Part shown: positions 1 through 10,371 of the stretch, one piece after another
Layout of the letters: the number at the start of each line of letters is the position of its first letter
Numbering within the stretch: the stretch's first letter is position 1
From: Aeromonas dhakensis
Lineage (GTDB): Bacteria; Pseudomonadota; Gammaproteobacteria; Enterobacterales; Aeromonadaceae
Reading direction: 5' to 3'
Assembly (NCBI RefSeq): GCF_000820305.1
Contig: NZ_CDBH01000025.1
Span: 1 to 64,000, forward strand
Length of the DNA stretch: 64,000 nt
Translations under genes and position numbers: made by a program
Notes under the pieces: model-generated
Seen by the model: only the letters and a program-made list of their open reading frames with translations
Told to the model about the DNA's origin: nothing
Database searches by the model: none

Positions 1-13
1 TCTCTTCGCACCA
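1..13 (+). tRNA. tRNA-Leu, 3' end only (cut by window edge)
   Basis: The first 13 bases, ending in CCA, are identical to the last 13 bases of the complete tRNA-Leu at 85-170. They are therefore the acceptor 3' strand of a preceding tRNA, most likely another tRNA-Leu(CAG) in a tandem array. The rest lies outside the window, so the isotype is inferred. Confidence 0.8.
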
Positions 14-84
14 TGCTTCTGGCATGTAAAACGCAGAAAATGCGCTCCAACCGCATTTAAAAACCAGCTGGAGAAAATCAGTGT

Positions 85-170
85 GCGAAGGTGGCGGAAT
101 TGGTAGACGCGCTAGCTTCAGGTGTTAGTGTCCCACGGATGTGAGGGTTCGAGTCCCTCTCTTCGCACCA
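85..170 (+). tRNA. tRNA-Leu (anticodon CAG)
   Basis: An 86-nt class II tRNA with a long variable arm and an encoded CCA end. It matches the Escherichia coli leuP/Q/V/T (CAG) gene closely through the D arm and anticodon arm; the anticodon CAG lies within GCTTCAGGTG. The 7-bp acceptor stem pairs GCGAAGG with TCTTCGC. It follows a partial tRNA with the same 3' end after a 71-nt spacer, so it is the last member of a tandem array, and a terminator follows at once. Confidence 0.95.
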
Positions 171-180
171 TTCATTATGC

Positions 181-217
181 AAAAGGCCCATCACGAAAGT
201 GACGGGCCTTTTGTTTT
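181..217 (+). terminator. Rho-independent terminator of the tRNA-Leu array
   Basis: AAAAGGCCC(A)TCAC, a GAAA loop, then GTGA(C)GGGCCTTTT followed by a T-rich tail. It starts 10 nt after the tRNA CCA end. Confidence 0.85.
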
Positions 218-279
218 TACCCCTTGTTATGACTATGCTTTTGACGACTCACCGCCCATCGTCATGCCAAGGAATGCAT

Positions 280-552
280 ATGATACTGGATACCGACATT
301 CACAACTTCTACGAGCATCTGGTGCTCAAGGAGATTGAGAAGCAGGGGCTCAGCCAGACGCTGAACACCAACCAGATGGCCGATCTCTGCTGCCTGACCC
401 TGAACCAGCTCCCCTCCCACTATATTCGCCACGACGTCGACATGATCTACTTCCTGACCGATGCCAAGCGCAACGAGATGGAGAAGAACGTCATCACCTC
501 CCTCAAACAGGCGCTGGAAAAGGTGCAGAGCGCACCGGCCACCTCGTCATAA
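280..552 (+). CDS. ComFB-family (late competence development) protein
   Basis: A small cytoplasmic protein of 90 aa. It starts IHNFYEHLVLKEI and contains the ComFB-like core with DLCCLTLNQLPSHYIRHDVD and a following helix rich in Asn, Glu and Met. The family is named after Bacillus comFB, and its biochemical role is not established, so the name should not be taken to mean competence here. An in-frame ATG also exists at 274, but the AAGGA at 269-273 spaces correctly only to the ATG at 280. The gene follows the tRNA-Leu terminator and overlaps the end of the convergent gene at 547 by a few bases. Confidence 0.75.
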   Translation: MILDTDIHNFYEHLVLKEIEKQGLSQTLNTNQMADLCCLTLNQLPSHYIRHDVDMIYFLTDAKRNEMEKNVITSLKQALEKVQSAPATSS

Positions 553-756
553 CCAGGGCTGCTGCCAGACAAGGGCCGCCACTCCGGTCATGCCGGCCAC
601 CGGCAGCAGGATCAGCGCTGGTCTCAGCCTGGGTTCGAACATGACCCAGGCGGCCAGCAAGAAGCCCAGACTCCATACCCCGTACTCCCTCTCCTGACCC
701 CAGATCAGGATGGCCAGCAGCCCGATCAGCAGCATGGCCCTCACTATCCATCTCAT
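547..756 (-). CDS. small inner-membrane protein, function unknown
   Basis: 69 aa, almost all hydrophobic. It has an N-terminal RWIVR basic cap and about three predicted membrane segments (roughly residues 5-18, 29-42 and 48-66). The start is chosen at 756 because a strong GGAGGGGAG ribosome site lies just upstream; a longer frame opens at 786 without one. A Fur-like palindrome sits 22 bp upstream of this start, which suggests iron regulation. The stop overlaps the convergent ComFB-like gene. I do not recognise a family. Confidence 0.6.
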   Translation of the reverse strand: MRWIVRAMLLIGLLAILIWGQEREYGVWSLGFLLAAWVMFEPRLRPALILLPVAGMTGVAALVWQQPWL

Positions 757-777
757 GACACACTCCCCTCCAACAAC

Positions 778-792
778 TGATAACAATTATCA
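778..792. promoter_or_regulatory. candidate Fur box
   Basis: TGATAACAATTATCA is a 7-1-7 inverted repeat with one mismatched pair. It resembles the Fur consensus core (TGATAAT-n-ATTATCA). It lies upstream of the minus-strand membrane-protein gene and about 260 bp upstream of nhaC. Assignment is by consensus similarity only. Confidence 0.5.
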
Positions 793-992
793 TTTGTATT
801 TTAGGAGTATGCAATCGGACTTTCCTATCGGAGTCGAATGTCCCATCGGGGCAGACAGAGCACTCAAAAACGGGTTATGAGATCAACTAAATTGTAAGTT
901 TTTCAATCAAAATTGCATTTTTGCCAAATCAGTTGGGATTTGTCCCCCCTGGTTTGTGGTAGATTGCGGCCTCTTTTTGGGTGGGCCCCTCG

Positions 993-1006
993 GGATACGT
1001 GTATCC
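993..1006. promoter_or_regulatory. perfect 14-bp palindrome in the nhaC leader
   Basis: GGATACGTGTATCC is a perfect inverted repeat 50 bp upstream of the nhaC start. It could be an operator or a short mRNA hairpin. No regulator can be named from the sequence. Confidence 0.3.
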
Positions 1007-1055
1007 ACAGGACGAGAGGGACCGACCTTGGCGAGCAAGAGTTTAGGAAGTATCT

Positions 1056-2465
1056 ATGCAAAACCAACACAACCACATCCGATTGCCGGGCATGTCGCAG
1101 GTGTTTGCCTGTCTGGCCATTTTCCTGGCCCTGGCCTTCTCCTTCACCAGCGTGCTCGACCTGCCAATCCAGTTGGCACTGTTCATCGCCTGGTTTGTCA
1201 TCATGGGGCTCGGCATCAAGCTCGGCCATGATTACAAATCCCTGGAGCAGGCAGCCGTCGACGGTGTCGCCAAGGGGATGGGGGCCATCCTGATCCTGGT
1301 CTCCGTCGGTGCCCTGGTCGGCACCTGGATTGCCGGCGGCATAGTCCCCAGCATCATCTACTTCGGCCTCAAGGTGATTCACCCGTCCATCTTCCTGCTG
1401 GCGACCCTGATCATCTGCTCCCTCACCTCGCTGGCCACCGGTACCTCCTGGGGCTCGGCCGCCACCGCCGGCATCGCCATGATGGGCATAGGCCACAGCC
1501 TGGGGGTGCCAGCGCCGCTGGTAGCCGGTGCCGTGCTCTCCGGTGTCTACTTCGGTGACAAGCTCTCTCCGCTCTCCGACTCAGTGGTGCTGGCCTCGAC
1601 CATGTCCAACGTCGACGTGATGGAGCACATCAAGGGGATGCTGCCCATCAGCCTGTTCTCCTACGTCATCACCGCCGCCCTGTTCACCGTGGTTGGCATG
1701 CAGTACTCCGGCAACGTCAGCCTGGAGCAGGTCAACCTGGTGATGGAGGCGCTCGACAAGCAGTTCAACATCACCCCGCTGGCCATAGTCCCCGTGGTAC
1801 TTGTGCTGGGCCTGTTGGCCAACCGCAAGCCCGCCTTCCCGGTGATCAGCTTCGGCGCCCTGCTGGGCCTTGTCTGGGCCATCTTGTTCCAGGACATGGA
1901 TCCGGTTAAGGCGATGCACTCCGCCTACAGCCCGTTTGCCATCACCTCCGGCGTCGACTTCATCGACAACATCCTGGGCCGTGGCGGCATGGAGTCCATG
2001 CTGGGCTCGGTGGCCGTCATCATCTTCGGTCTGGGCTTTGGCGGCCTGCTGGAGAAGGTCGGCATCCTGGAAGTGATCGCCAGCGCCTTCGAGAAGCGCA
2101 TCAAGGGTGCCGGCAGCCTGACCACCCACACCATAGGCACCGCCTTCCTGGCCAACGTGTTCGGCTCTGCCATGTATGTGTCGCTGATCCTGACCCCCAA
2201 GATCATGGCCAAGAACTACGACCGGCTGGGGCTGGCGCGCAAGAACCTCTCCCGCAACGCCGAGTTTGGCGGCACCCTCACCTGCGGCATGGTGCCCTGG
2301 AGCGACAACGGCATCTTCATGGCAGGGGTCCTCGGGGTGGCCACCCTCGACTACCTGCCCTACATGTGGCTCAGCTTCACCTGCATCATTGTGACCATCA
2401 CCCTCGCCTATCTGGGCAAGGCGGTGAACCGGATCCCGGTGATCGAGGCGGCCAGCTCCCGCTAA
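1056..2465 (+). CDS. nhaC: Na+/H+ antiporter, NhaC family
   Basis: 469 aa polytopic inner-membrane protein that exchanges Na+ for H+ (family role). The family signature region is clear: SLATGTSWGSAATAG near residues 128-142, then GVYFGDKLSPLSDSVVLAS near 168-186. A related region follows in the C-terminal half (GGTLTCGMVPWSDNGIFM). About 11-12 hydrophobic segments alternate with short loops. Length fits NhaC/YqkI/MleN proteins, so a malate-lactate type exchange cannot be excluded. AGGAAG precedes the ATG. It is monocistronic, with a terminator at 2485-2512. A palindrome (993-1006) sits in its leader. Confidence 0.85.
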   Translation: MQNQHNHIRLPGMSQVFACLAIFLALAFSFTSVLDLPIQLALFIAWFVIMGLGIKLGHDYKSLEQAAVDGVAKGMGAILILVSVGALVGTWIAGGIVPSIIYFGLKVIHPSIFLLATLIICSLTSLATGTSWGSAATAGIAMMGIGHSLGVPAPLVAGAVLSGVYFGDKLSPLSDSVVLASTMSNVDVMEHIKGMLPISLFSYVITAALFTVVGMQYSGNVSLEQVNLVMEALDKQFNITPLAIVPVVLVLGLLANRKPAFPVISFGALLGLVWAILFQDMDPVKAMHSAYSPFAITSGVDFIDNILGRGGMESMLGSVAVIIFGLGFGGLLEKVGILEVIASAFEKRIKGAGSLTTHTIGTAFLANVFGSAMYVSLILTPKIMAKNYDRLGLARKNLSRNAEFGGTLTCGMVPWSDNGIFMAGVLGVATLDYLPYMWLSFTCIIVTITLAYLGKAVNRIPVIEAASSR

Positions 2466-2484
2466 CCGCCGGAAAAACCATGAC

Positions 2485-2512
2485 AAAGGCGCCAGCACGG
2501 CGCCTTTTGTCT
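2485..2512 (+). terminator. Rho-independent terminator after nhaC
   Basis: AAAGGCGCC, AGCAC loop, GGCGCCTTTTGT. It is 20 bp past the nhaC stop. Confidence 0.85.
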
Positions 2513-2570
2513 GGGCGCGATTCGAGGTTAAGCTGGCACTCACCTTGATCGCATGCGGCAGGACGCCCAG

Positions 2571-3494
2571 ATGAACTTCACCTTTCGCCAGATCCGCTAT
2601 TTCGTGGCGGTGGCCGACAGCTTCTCGGTCAGCCGCGCCGCTGCCGAGCTGCACATCTCCCAGTCGGCAGTCACCAGCGCCATCCGCGAGCTGGAGAGCG
2701 AGCTCGGCGCCCCCCTGTTCGATCGCAACCCGCGCGGGGTCAGCCTAACCACCCAGGGCCACCAGTTTCTGCTCCATGCCCGTCGCATCCTCGGCGCCAT
2801 GACCGAGGCGAGCCACTCCCTCAAAGCGGTGGCCCAGCAGGATCAGGGGCGGCTCACCATAGGCGTGACCACGCTGGTGGCCGGCTACTACCTGTCGGAG
2901 GCGCTCGGCCGCTTTCGCCGCGCCTTCCCGGCGGTGCAGATAGAGGTGAAGGAGGATGAGCAGCCCTATCTCGAGCACCAGATCGTCAACGGCGAGGTGG
3001 ACGTGGGGATCCTGATGACCAACCGCACCATCCGCCAGGAGGCGTTTGATACCGAGCTGCTGACCCGCTCGCCGCTGCGGGTCTGGCTCGCCGCCAACCA
3101 CCCGCTCTGCGCCGAGTCGACCCTCTCTCTCAAGGCGCTCGGCGAAGAGCCCATGATCTCGCTGACCGCCGACCAGCTGGACCAAATCATCGGTGGCGGC
3201 CTGCGCCGCTACGGCATAGCGCCGCGCATCGTGCTGCGGACCGCCTCGGTAGAAGCGGTGCGCAGCCTGGTGGCCAGCCAGCTCGGGCTCGCCCTGCTGC
3301 CGGACTTTGCCTACCGCCCCTGGTCGCTGGAGCAGGAGCGGGTCGAGGCCCGCGCCATCAAGGAGCCCATTCCCGCCATCGACATCGGCCTGGTGTGGCG
3401 ACGTGGCTCCCGGCTGGAGTGGACCGCCCGCGAGTTCATCGACATAGTGCGGGATCAGAGCCGGCTGCGGGCCCGGCAGGCACTCCCTCGCTAA
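2571..3494 (+). CDS. LysR-family transcriptional regulator
   Basis: 307 aa. The N-terminal winged helix-turn-helix is typical (FTFRQIRYFVAVADSFSVSR, then AAAELHISQSAVTSAIRELE). A periplasmic-binding-like effector domain follows (about residues 90-295). The start at 2571 has AGGA seven bases upstream and gives the usual LysR N-terminus; an in-frame ATG at 2553 lacks a ribosome site. It lies between nhaC and the ydcSTUV-patD polyamine operon, both in the same orientation, so it could regulate either. The effector is unknown. Confidence 0.85.
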   Translation: MNFTFRQIRYFVAVADSFSVSRAAAELHISQSAVTSAIRELESELGAPLFDRNPRGVSLTTQGHQFLLHARRILGAMTEASHSLKAVAQQDQGRLTIGVTTLVAGYYLSEALGRFRRAFPAVQIEVKEDEQPYLEHQIVNGEVDVGILMTNRTIRQEAFDTELLTRSPLRVWLAANHPLCAESTLSLKALGEEPMISLTADQLDQIIGGGLRRYGIAPRIVLRTASVEAVRSLVASQLGLALLPDFAYRPWSLEQERVEARAIKEPIPAIDIGLVWRRGSRLEWTAREFIDIVRDQSRLRARQALPR

Positions 3495-3682
3495 CCCTCT
3501 CTTGCCGAGCGACCACTAAAATTCAGATTCATCTGCACTCGATATCGATTTAGCAGATACCTTTGGCGTTAAAAATTGAAATTCTCATTGCTCAGCGCTT
3601 CTCCTACGCTCATGACTGGTTAACAGGATGTTAATTGTCAGCGTGGCATCACCACAGTGCCCGCCCCAGCAAGGAGAGCAAG

Positions 3683-4828
3683 ATGAAACTGACCCCCCTC
3701 ACCCTGGCCCTGATCCCCGCCCTGCTGGCAGGACAGACCCAGGCAGCCCCCACCACCCTCGGCAAGGGTGAAGGCCAGCTCAACATAGTGGCCTGGGCCG
3801 GCTACGTGGAGCGCGGCGAGACCGACAAGAACTACGACTGGGTGACCGGCTTCGAGCAAAAGACCGGCTGCAAGGTCAACGCCAAGACCGCCGCCACCTC
3901 GGACGAGATGGTGGCCCTGATGAACGAGGGGGGCTTCGATCTGGTGACCGCCTCCGGCGACGCCAGCCTGCGCCTCATCGCCGGCGGCAAGGTGCAGGCG
4001 CTCAACCTGGCGCTCATCCCGAGCTACGGCAAGATAGACCCCCGTCTGCAGAATGCTCCCTGGCACACGGTGGATGGCAAGCACTACGGCGTGCCCTACC
4101 AGTGGGGCGGCAACATCTTGATGTACAACACCAAGGTGTTCCCCAAGGCACCTGACTCCTGGAGCGTGGTGTTCGAGGAGCAGACCCTGCCGGACGGCAA
4201 GTCCAACAAGGGACGGGTGCAGGCGTTCGACGGCCCCATCCACATCGCCGATGCGGCCCTCTATCTGATGAGCCACCAGCCGGCGCTCGGCATCAAGGAT
4301 CCTTACGAGCTCAACGAAGATCAGTACAAGGCTGCCCTCGACCTGCTGCGCCAGCAGCGTCAGCTGGTGGGGCGCTACTGGCACGACGCCTTCGTCCAGA
4401 TCGACGACTTCAAGAACGAGGGGGTAGTCGCCTCCGGTTCCTGGCCGTTCCAGGCCAATACCCTGATCGCCGACAAGCAACCCATCGCCACGACGGTGCC
4501 CAAGGAAGGGGTCACCGGCTGGGCCGACACCAGCATGGTGCACAGCGAGGCCAAGAACCTCACCTGCGCCTACAAATGGCTGGAGCACTCCCTCAACAAC
4601 AAGCTGCAGGGGGATCTCGCCTCCTGGTTCGGCTCCGTGCCCGTAGTGTCGGCCGCCTGCGAGGGCAATGCCCTGCTCGGGAAAGATGGGTGCAAGACCA
4701 ACGGCATCGACAACTTCGATCGGGTGCGCTTCTGGCGTACCCCCGTCTCCCAGTGCAAGAGCCAGGGAACCTGCGTGCCTTATTACCGCTGGGTCTCGGA
4801 CTATATCGCAATCCTGGGTGGTCGCTGA
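3683..4828 (+). CDS. ydcS: polyamine ABC transporter substrate-binding protein YdcS
   Basis: 381 aa periplasmic binding protein, the same length as E. coli YdcS. A Sec signal peptide is visible (MKLTPLTLALIPALLAGQTQA, cleaved near residue 21), followed by LNIVAWAGYVERG, characteristic of the YdcS/PotD group. The start is supported by AAGGAG at 3670-3675; an upstream in-frame extension would disrupt the signal peptide. First gene of ydcS-T-U-V-patD, whose last enzyme degrades a putrescine-derived aldehyde, so the ligand is probably putrescine or a related polyamine. E. coli YdcS has also been reported to make polyhydroxybutyrate. Confidence 0.85.
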   Translation: MKLTPLTLALIPALLAGQTQAAPTTLGKGEGQLNIVAWAGYVERGETDKNYDWVTGFEQKTGCKVNAKTAATSDEMVALMNEGGFDLVTASGDASLRLIAGGKVQALNLALIPSYGKIDPRLQNAPWHTVDGKHYGVPYQWGGNILMYNTKVFPKAPDSWSVVFEEQTLPDGKSNKGRVQAFDGPIHIADAALYLMSHQPALGIKDPYELNEDQYKAALDLLRQQRQLVGRYWHDAFVQIDDFKNEGVVASGSWPFQANTLIADKQPIATTVPKEGVTGWADTSMVHSEAKNLTCAYKWLEHSLNNKLQGDLASWFGSVPVVSAACEGNALLGKDGCKTNGIDNFDRVRFWRTPVSQCKSQGTCVPYYRWVSDYIAILGGR

Positions 4829-4852
4829 AGTGCCTCAGTAAATGCCGATATG

Positions 4853-4874
4853 GGGCCGGACAGGAGTCCGGCCC
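4853..4874 (+). promoter_or_regulatory. stem-loop between ydcS and ydcT
   Basis: GGGCCGGAC-AGGA-GTCCGGCCC is a perfect 9-bp stem with a GC-rich arm and no T-tract. In this position, between a binding-protein gene and the transporter genes, such hairpins usually stabilise the upstream mRNA so that the binding protein is made in excess. That role is inferred. Confidence 0.55.
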
Positions 4875-4900
4875 GCTTCCCACACAGACAAGGACGTCCC

Positions 4901-5910
<1,010 letters not shown>

Positions 5911-5914
<4 letters not shown>

Positions 5915-6879
5915 GTGCCCCCCACAGTGCGAGCCTTGCCATGAGCCACGCTACCGACTCCGTTCGCGTCAGGCCGCTGCGGCGCCTCTCCACCCTGCTC
6001 TATGGCCGCTCCGGTCTGCTGCTGGCCATCCTGCTGGGGCCGCCCCTGCTCTGGCTCGGCATCATCTATGTCGGCTCCCTGCTGATGCTGCTCTCCAACG
6101 CCTTCTTCGGGCTGGACGAGTTCAGCGGCCAGATCCACCACGAGCTGGGCCTGCAGAACTTCGTCGCCCTGCTGCGGGTAGAGAACCTGGACGTGATCCT
6201 GCGCACCGTCGGCATGTCCCTGCTGGTGACCCTGGCCTGCGCCCTGCTCGGCTTTCCGGTCGCCTACTACATGGCGCGCTACACCAGCGGCAAGACCCGG
6301 GCCCTGTTCTACGTCGGCATCATGCTGCCGCTCTGGTCCAGCTATCTGGTGCGGGTCTACGCCTGGAAGCTGATCCTGGCCAAGGAGGGTGTCGTCAGCT
6401 GGCTGGCAGACACCCTGGGGCTGGACTGGCTGCTCGACGCCATCCTATCGCTGCCGGTGATCGGGGGGCCGTCGCTGTCGTTCTCGCGCATCGGCACCTT
6501 CATCGTGTTCGTCTACGTCTGGCTGCCCTTCATGATCCTGCCCATCCAGGCGGCGGTGGAGCGGATCCCGCGATCTTTGCTCGAGGCGAGCGGCGATCTC
6601 GGCGCCACCCCGGCCCAGACCTTTCGCACCCTGATCCTGCCGCTGGCCCTGCCCGGTGTGGTGGCGGGCTCCATCTTCACCTTCTCCCTGACGCTCGGGG
6701 ACTACATCATCCCCGGCATCATAGGCAACTCCACCATGTACATCGGCCAAGTGGTCTACATGCAGCAGGGCACGGCGGGCAACCTGCCCTTCGCCGCCGC
6801 CTTCTCGCTGGTGCCGATCCTCATCATCGCCATCTACCTCACCATCGCGAAACGCCTGGGGGCCTTCGATGCGCTCTAA
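5911..6879 (+). CDS. ydcU: polyamine ABC transporter permease YdcU
   Basis: 322 aa inner-membrane permease of the PotB type. After a cytoplasmic N-terminus comes a hydrophobic segment ([20 protein letters not shown]), then five more membrane segments. The EAA loop that docks on the ATPase is visible as [24 protein letters not shown] overlap with ydcT and an 11-bp overlap with ydcV show a tightly coupled operon. E. coli YdcU is slightly shorter (313 aa) because its N-terminus is shorter. Confidence 0.88.
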
Positions 6880-7702
6880 TACCTCCATGAAACGGGACCA
6901 TGGCAGCCAGCCCTCAGGTCTGCTCAAGTACGCGGCCATCGGCGGCCTCCTGTTCCTGCACTTTCCGATCCTGTTCATCTTCCTCTACGCCTTCACCAGC
7001 GAGAGCAAGAGCTACCAGTTCCCGCCCCCCGGGCTCACCCTCAAGTGGTTCGAGGTGACCCTCAACCGCCCCGACGTGTGGCGCGCCATCCAGCTGTCGC
7101 TGGAGGTGGCCGGACTCGCTACCCTGGTGGCCATGGTGCTCGGCACCCTGGCGGCGGGGGCCATCGCCCGCAGCCGCTTCTTCGGCCAGGAGGTGGTGTC
7201 ACTCCTGCTGGTGCTGCCCATCGCCCTGCCCGGCATCGTCACCGGCATCGCGCTGCGCTCCGCCTATGGGGTGATGGAGATCCCCTTCAGCTTCTGGACC
7301 ATCGTCATCGGTCACGCCACCTTCTGCGTGGTGGTGGTCTACAACAATGCCCTGGCGCGCTTTCGCCGCACCAACCAGAGCCTCATCGAGGCGTCGATGG
7401 ATCTCGGCGCCGACGGCTTCCAGACCCTGCGCTACGTGATCCTGCCCAACCTCGCCACCGCGCTGCTGGCGGGGGGCATGCTGGCGTTTGCGCTCAGCTT
7501 TGACGAGGTGATCGTCACCACCTTCACCGCCGGCCAGCAGACCACGCTGCCGATCTGGATGTATCAGGAGCTGATCCGGCCCCGGGACAGACCGGTCACC
7601 AACGTGGTGGCGCTCATCATAGTGGCCTTCACCACCATTCCCATTCTGCTTGCCTACTACCTCACCCGCGACGGCCAGGACGTCGCCGGCAGTGGCAAAT
7701 AA
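6869..7702 (+). CDS. ydcV: polyamine ABC transporter permease YdcV
   Basis: 277 aa inner-membrane permease of the PotC type. It has six hydrophobic segments and an EAA loop ([20 protein letters not shown]). The N-terminal [20 protein letters not shown] matches YdcV. The start at 6869 overlaps the end of ydcU; an alternative ATG at 6887 would remove the overlap. It forms the membrane channel together with YdcU. Confidence 0.88.
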   Translation: MRSNTSMKRDHGSQPSGLLKYAAIGGLLFLHFPILFIFLYAFTSESKSYQFPPPGLTLKWFEVTLNRPDVWRAIQLSLEVAGLATLVAMVLGTLAAGAIARSRFFGQEVVSLLLVLPIALPGIVTGIALRSAYGVMEIPFSFWTIVIGHATFCVVVVYNNALARFRRTNQSLIEASMDLGADGFQTLRYVILPNLATALLAGGMLAFALSFDEVIVTTFTAGQQTTLPIWMYQELIRPRDRPVTNVVALIIVAFTTIPILLAYYLTRDGQDVAGSGK

Positions 7703-7731
7703 CGACTCAACGCGTGCGCAAGGATGCAACC

Positions 7732-9162
7732 ATGAAACTCTCTACCCAACTCTTGATCGACGGTCAGTTCGTCACCGGTGACGGCCCGGCCGAGCCCATC
7801 CTCAACCCGGCCACCGGTGAGCTTCTCGCCTCGGTGCCCGAAGCCTCGTTCGAGCAGGTGAACCGGGCGGTGAACGGCGCCCAGCGCGCCTTCGCCCAAT
7901 GGAGCCGCACCACCCCGGCCCAGCGCAGTACCCTGCTGCTGCGCCTAGCCGATGCCATCGAACGCCACGCCGAGGAGTTTGCAGCGCTGGAATCCCTCAA
8001 CTGCGGCAAACCCTATCTGGCGGTGCTCAATGACGAGCTGCCGGCGGTGGTGGACTGCTTCCGCTTCTTCGCCGGGGCCGCCCGCTGCCTGCAGGGGCCG
8101 CTCGCCGGGGAGTATCTGGAGGGGCACACCAGCATGATCCGCCGCGATCCCATCGGCGTGGTGGGCAGTATCGCCCCCTGGAACTATCCGTTGATGATGG
8201 CGGCCTGGAAGATGGCCCCCGTGCTCGCCGCCGGCAATACGGTGGTGCTCAAGCCCTCCGAACAGACCCCGCTCACCGCCCTGCGCCTGGCGGAGCTGGC
8301 CAGCGAGTTCTTCCCCCGCGGCGTCATCAACATCGTCTGCGGCCGGGGCGAGAGCGTGGGGGCACCGCTGGTGGAACACCCGCTGGTACGCATGGTGTCG
8401 CTCACCGGTGACATCGCCACCGGCCAGAAGATCCTGCAGAGCGCCGCCCGTACCATGAAGCGCACCCACCTTGAGCTGGGAGGCAAGGCGCCGGTCATCA
8501 TCTTTGACGATGCAGATCTGGAGGCCGTGGTGGCCGGCATTCGCACCTTCGGCTTCTACAACGCCGGCCAGGATTGCACCGCCGCCTGCCGCATCTATGC
8601 CCAGGGCAAGATCTACGACAAGTTTGTCGCCGCCATGACCGAGGCGGTGGCCTCCATCAAGGTGGGCGGTCCGCGCGATGAGGGGGTGGAGATGGGGCCG
8701 CTTATCTCGGACAGGCAGCGCAACCGGGTGGCCAGCTTCGTGGAGCGTGCCCAGAGCAGCGGTCACGTGGAGGTGACGGCGGGGGGCAAGATCCGCCCCG
8801 GCAACGGCTTCTTCTTCGAGCCGACCCTGATCGCCCACGCCCGTCAGGAGGATGAAATCGTGCGCCGGGAGGTGTTCGGCCCGGTGGTGTCGGTGACCCG
8901 ATTCAGCGACGCCGAGCAGGTGGTGCAGTGGGCCAACGACTCGGACTACGGCCTCGCCAGCTCGGTCTGGACCAAGGATCTGAGCCTTGCCAGCAAGGTG
9001 GCCAGCCACCTGCAGTACGGCTGCACCTGGATCAACACCCACTTCATGCTCACCTCCGAGATGCCCCACGGCGGCATGAAGATGTCCGGCTACGGCAAGG
9101 ATCTCTCCCTCTACGCGCTGGAGGACTACACGGTGCCGCGGCATATCATGGTGAAGTTGTAG
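7732..9162 (+). CDS. patD: gamma-aminobutyraldehyde dehydrogenase (PatD/YdcW)
   Basis: 476 aa NAD-dependent aldehyde dehydrogenase that oxidises 4-aminobutanal, made from putrescine, to GABA (family role; E. coli PatD is 474 aa). The catalytic glutamate lies in LELGGKAP and the catalytic cysteine in GQDCTAA; the cofactor-binding APWNYP segment is intact. AAGGA lies seven bases before the ATG at 7732; a GTG at 7714 lacks a suitable site. Last gene of the ydc operon, so imported polyamine and its catabolism are co-expressed. An intergenic repeat region follows without an obvious terminator. Confidence 0.9.
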   Translation: MKLSTQLLIDGQFVTGDGPAEPILNPATGELLASVPEASFEQVNRAVNGAQRAFAQWSRTTPAQRSTLLLRLADAIERHAEEFAALESLNCGKPYLAVLNDELPAVVDCFRFFAGAARCLQGPLAGEYLEGHTSMIRRDPIGVVGSIAPWNYPLMMAAWKMAPVLAAGNTVVLKPSEQTPLTALRLAELASEFFPRGVINIVCGRGESVGAPLVEHPLVRMVSLTGDIATGQKILQSAARTMKRTHLELGGKAPVIIFDDADLEAVVAGIRTFGFYNAGQDCTAACRIYAQGKIYDKFVAAMTEAVASIKVGGPRDEGVEMGPLISDRQRNRVASFVERAQSSGHVEVTAGGKIRPGNGFFFEPTLIAHARQEDEIVRREVFGPVVSVTRFSDAEQVVQWANDSDYGLASSVWTKDLSLASKVASHLQYGCTWINTHFMLTSEMPHGGMKMSGYGKDLSLYALEDYTVPRHIMVKL

Positions 9163-9170
9163 AGACGCTC

Positions 9171-9880
9171 TGGGAGGCGCTCGGTCGAGCTCCTGGCCTA
9201 CGACGGGCCCCTGCACGCGAGGGCGCTGCCCTCGAAAGGGTTTCGCCCGCCCATCAGGAGGCGCTCAGTCGAGCTCCTGACCTACGACGGGCCCCTGCAC
9301 GCGAGGGCGCAGCCCTCGAAAGGGTTTCGCCCGCCCATCTGGAGGCGCTCAGTCGAGCACCTCACCTACGACCAGCCTCCCGATGCGGCTGCGCCGCACA
9401 GTCGTAGGGTGCAATAAGCGTGGCGCATTGCACCAGGTGAGGGGAGATGCGGCTGCACCGCATAGGGGTTTGGCACGCCCATCTGGAGGCGCTCAGTCGA
9501 GTTCCTCACCTACGACCAGCCTCTCGATGCGGCTGCGCCGCATAGGACGCGAGGAGTTCCTCCTCGAGGGGGGGTTCGTCCGCCCTGCGGGCAGGGACGA
9601 GTGACTTTGGAAAGACCCAAAGTCACCAAAGGTCTTTTCCCCCGCCAACCCGACCGCTGCGCGGTTTCCCTCGGGTCGGTCACAAGGTCGGGCGGACCGC
9701 CGCAGATGGGGCATCCCTGCCCCGCTGCGGCTGCGCCATCATCCCTGATGGCGCTCCTGACCTTGCTTCCTCCCCTCGGCGGCTTGCTGGGGGTCAACAA
9801 TACCGTGCCCGTCTGTGGCGAAGGCGGCAGGTGTCAGTTGTGGCGCTCAGAACGCGGCGCCCACTTCTGCAGCGCTCAAT
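9171..9880 (+). repeat. left composite repeat flanking the cassette island
   Basis: Three motifs occur in order: the GGAGGCGCTC block (9173-9510), a hairpin GTGACTTTGG-AAAGA-CCCAAAGTCAC (9601-9625), and a block containing AATACCGTGCCCG (9800-9812) and GCGCTCAGAACGCGGCG (about 9842-9858). All three reappear in reverse order and orientation at 12376-13310, so the island is bounded by imperfect composite inverted repeats. No convincing gene lies here. Confidence 0.7.
9173..9510 (+). repeat. tandem GC-rich intergenic repeat (84-bp and about 144-bp units)
   Basis: The block beginning GGAGGCGCTC...TCGAGCTCCT...CTACGACGGG starts at 9173, 9257, 9341 and 9485. The first two copies are 84 bp and nearly identical; the third is interrupted by a sequence with ATGCGGC-TGC-GCCGCA(T)-type hairpins. 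The same block occurs in the opposite orientation at about 13142-13175 and 13280-13310. No gene is supported here; apparent reading frames only reflect the 84-bp (28-codon) period. Confidence 0.8.
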
Positions 9881-10371
9881 GTGGTGAGAGTTCCAGAGCG
9901 CCCCTCCATCCCGATTCATTTCTTGAATTTCTTGATCTTGCTCTGGAAATCATCATCCCGCTCTTCCTTCCCCGGCTTCACTCGCTAACATAGCCGTTTG
10001 GCAACCGCCTCACCGGAGTCACCCATGGGCCAGGCCAGCGCAACATCGCAGGTTAAAAGCAGCAGACTGGGGGCTGAAATTCAGGAGCGGTAGCCTTGCC
10101 TGATGGAATAGATAAGCGAACGTTGCCCACCACGACCACCCAACATGGTGATGGCCTTATGCTGATTCTGAGCTGTTTACGCAGTCGTGGTTTGGCGGCG
10201 CTTTCCTTGCGTAACCCACGAACTGTTTTTTCACACAGTACTAATGGTGGCGCAAAAAGAAGGAGCCAAACGAACACACCCAGAACGAGAAGAACGTTGT
10301 TCACGTTATGATTTAATTATAATTTTTACTTGGTGGCGATAAAGATGTTACGGAGTTATAAGAATTCTCTG
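9881..10371. other. intergenic stretch between left repeat and first cassette
   Basis: About 490 bp without a supported gene. It changes from GC-rich to AT-rich near 10300. A minus-strand frame (10304-10053) begins with a hydrophobic segment but has a GTG start, no ribosome site and an arginine-rich remainder, so it is not called. A promoter-like element lies at 10297-10323. Confidence 0.5.
10297..10323 (+). promoter_or_regulatory. candidate promoter upstream of cassette 1
   Basis: TTGTTC at 10297-10302 and a perfect TATAAT at 10318-10323, 15 bp apart (short spacing). It lies in AT-rich DNA about 100 bp before the HEPN gene and could drive both cassette genes. Confidence 0.4.

Noticed and set aside
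793..1055. Sodium-sensing riboswitch upstream of nhaC
   Set aside because: I could not recognise any conserved motif; only a short palindrome is visible.
9601..9993. 130-aa frame on the plus strand
   Set aside because: It runs through the composite repeat, has odd composition and no ribosome site.
10053..10304. 83-aa minus-strand frame starting with a hydrophobic segment
   Set aside because: GTG start without a ribosome site; arginine-rich remainder; no resemblance to a known family.
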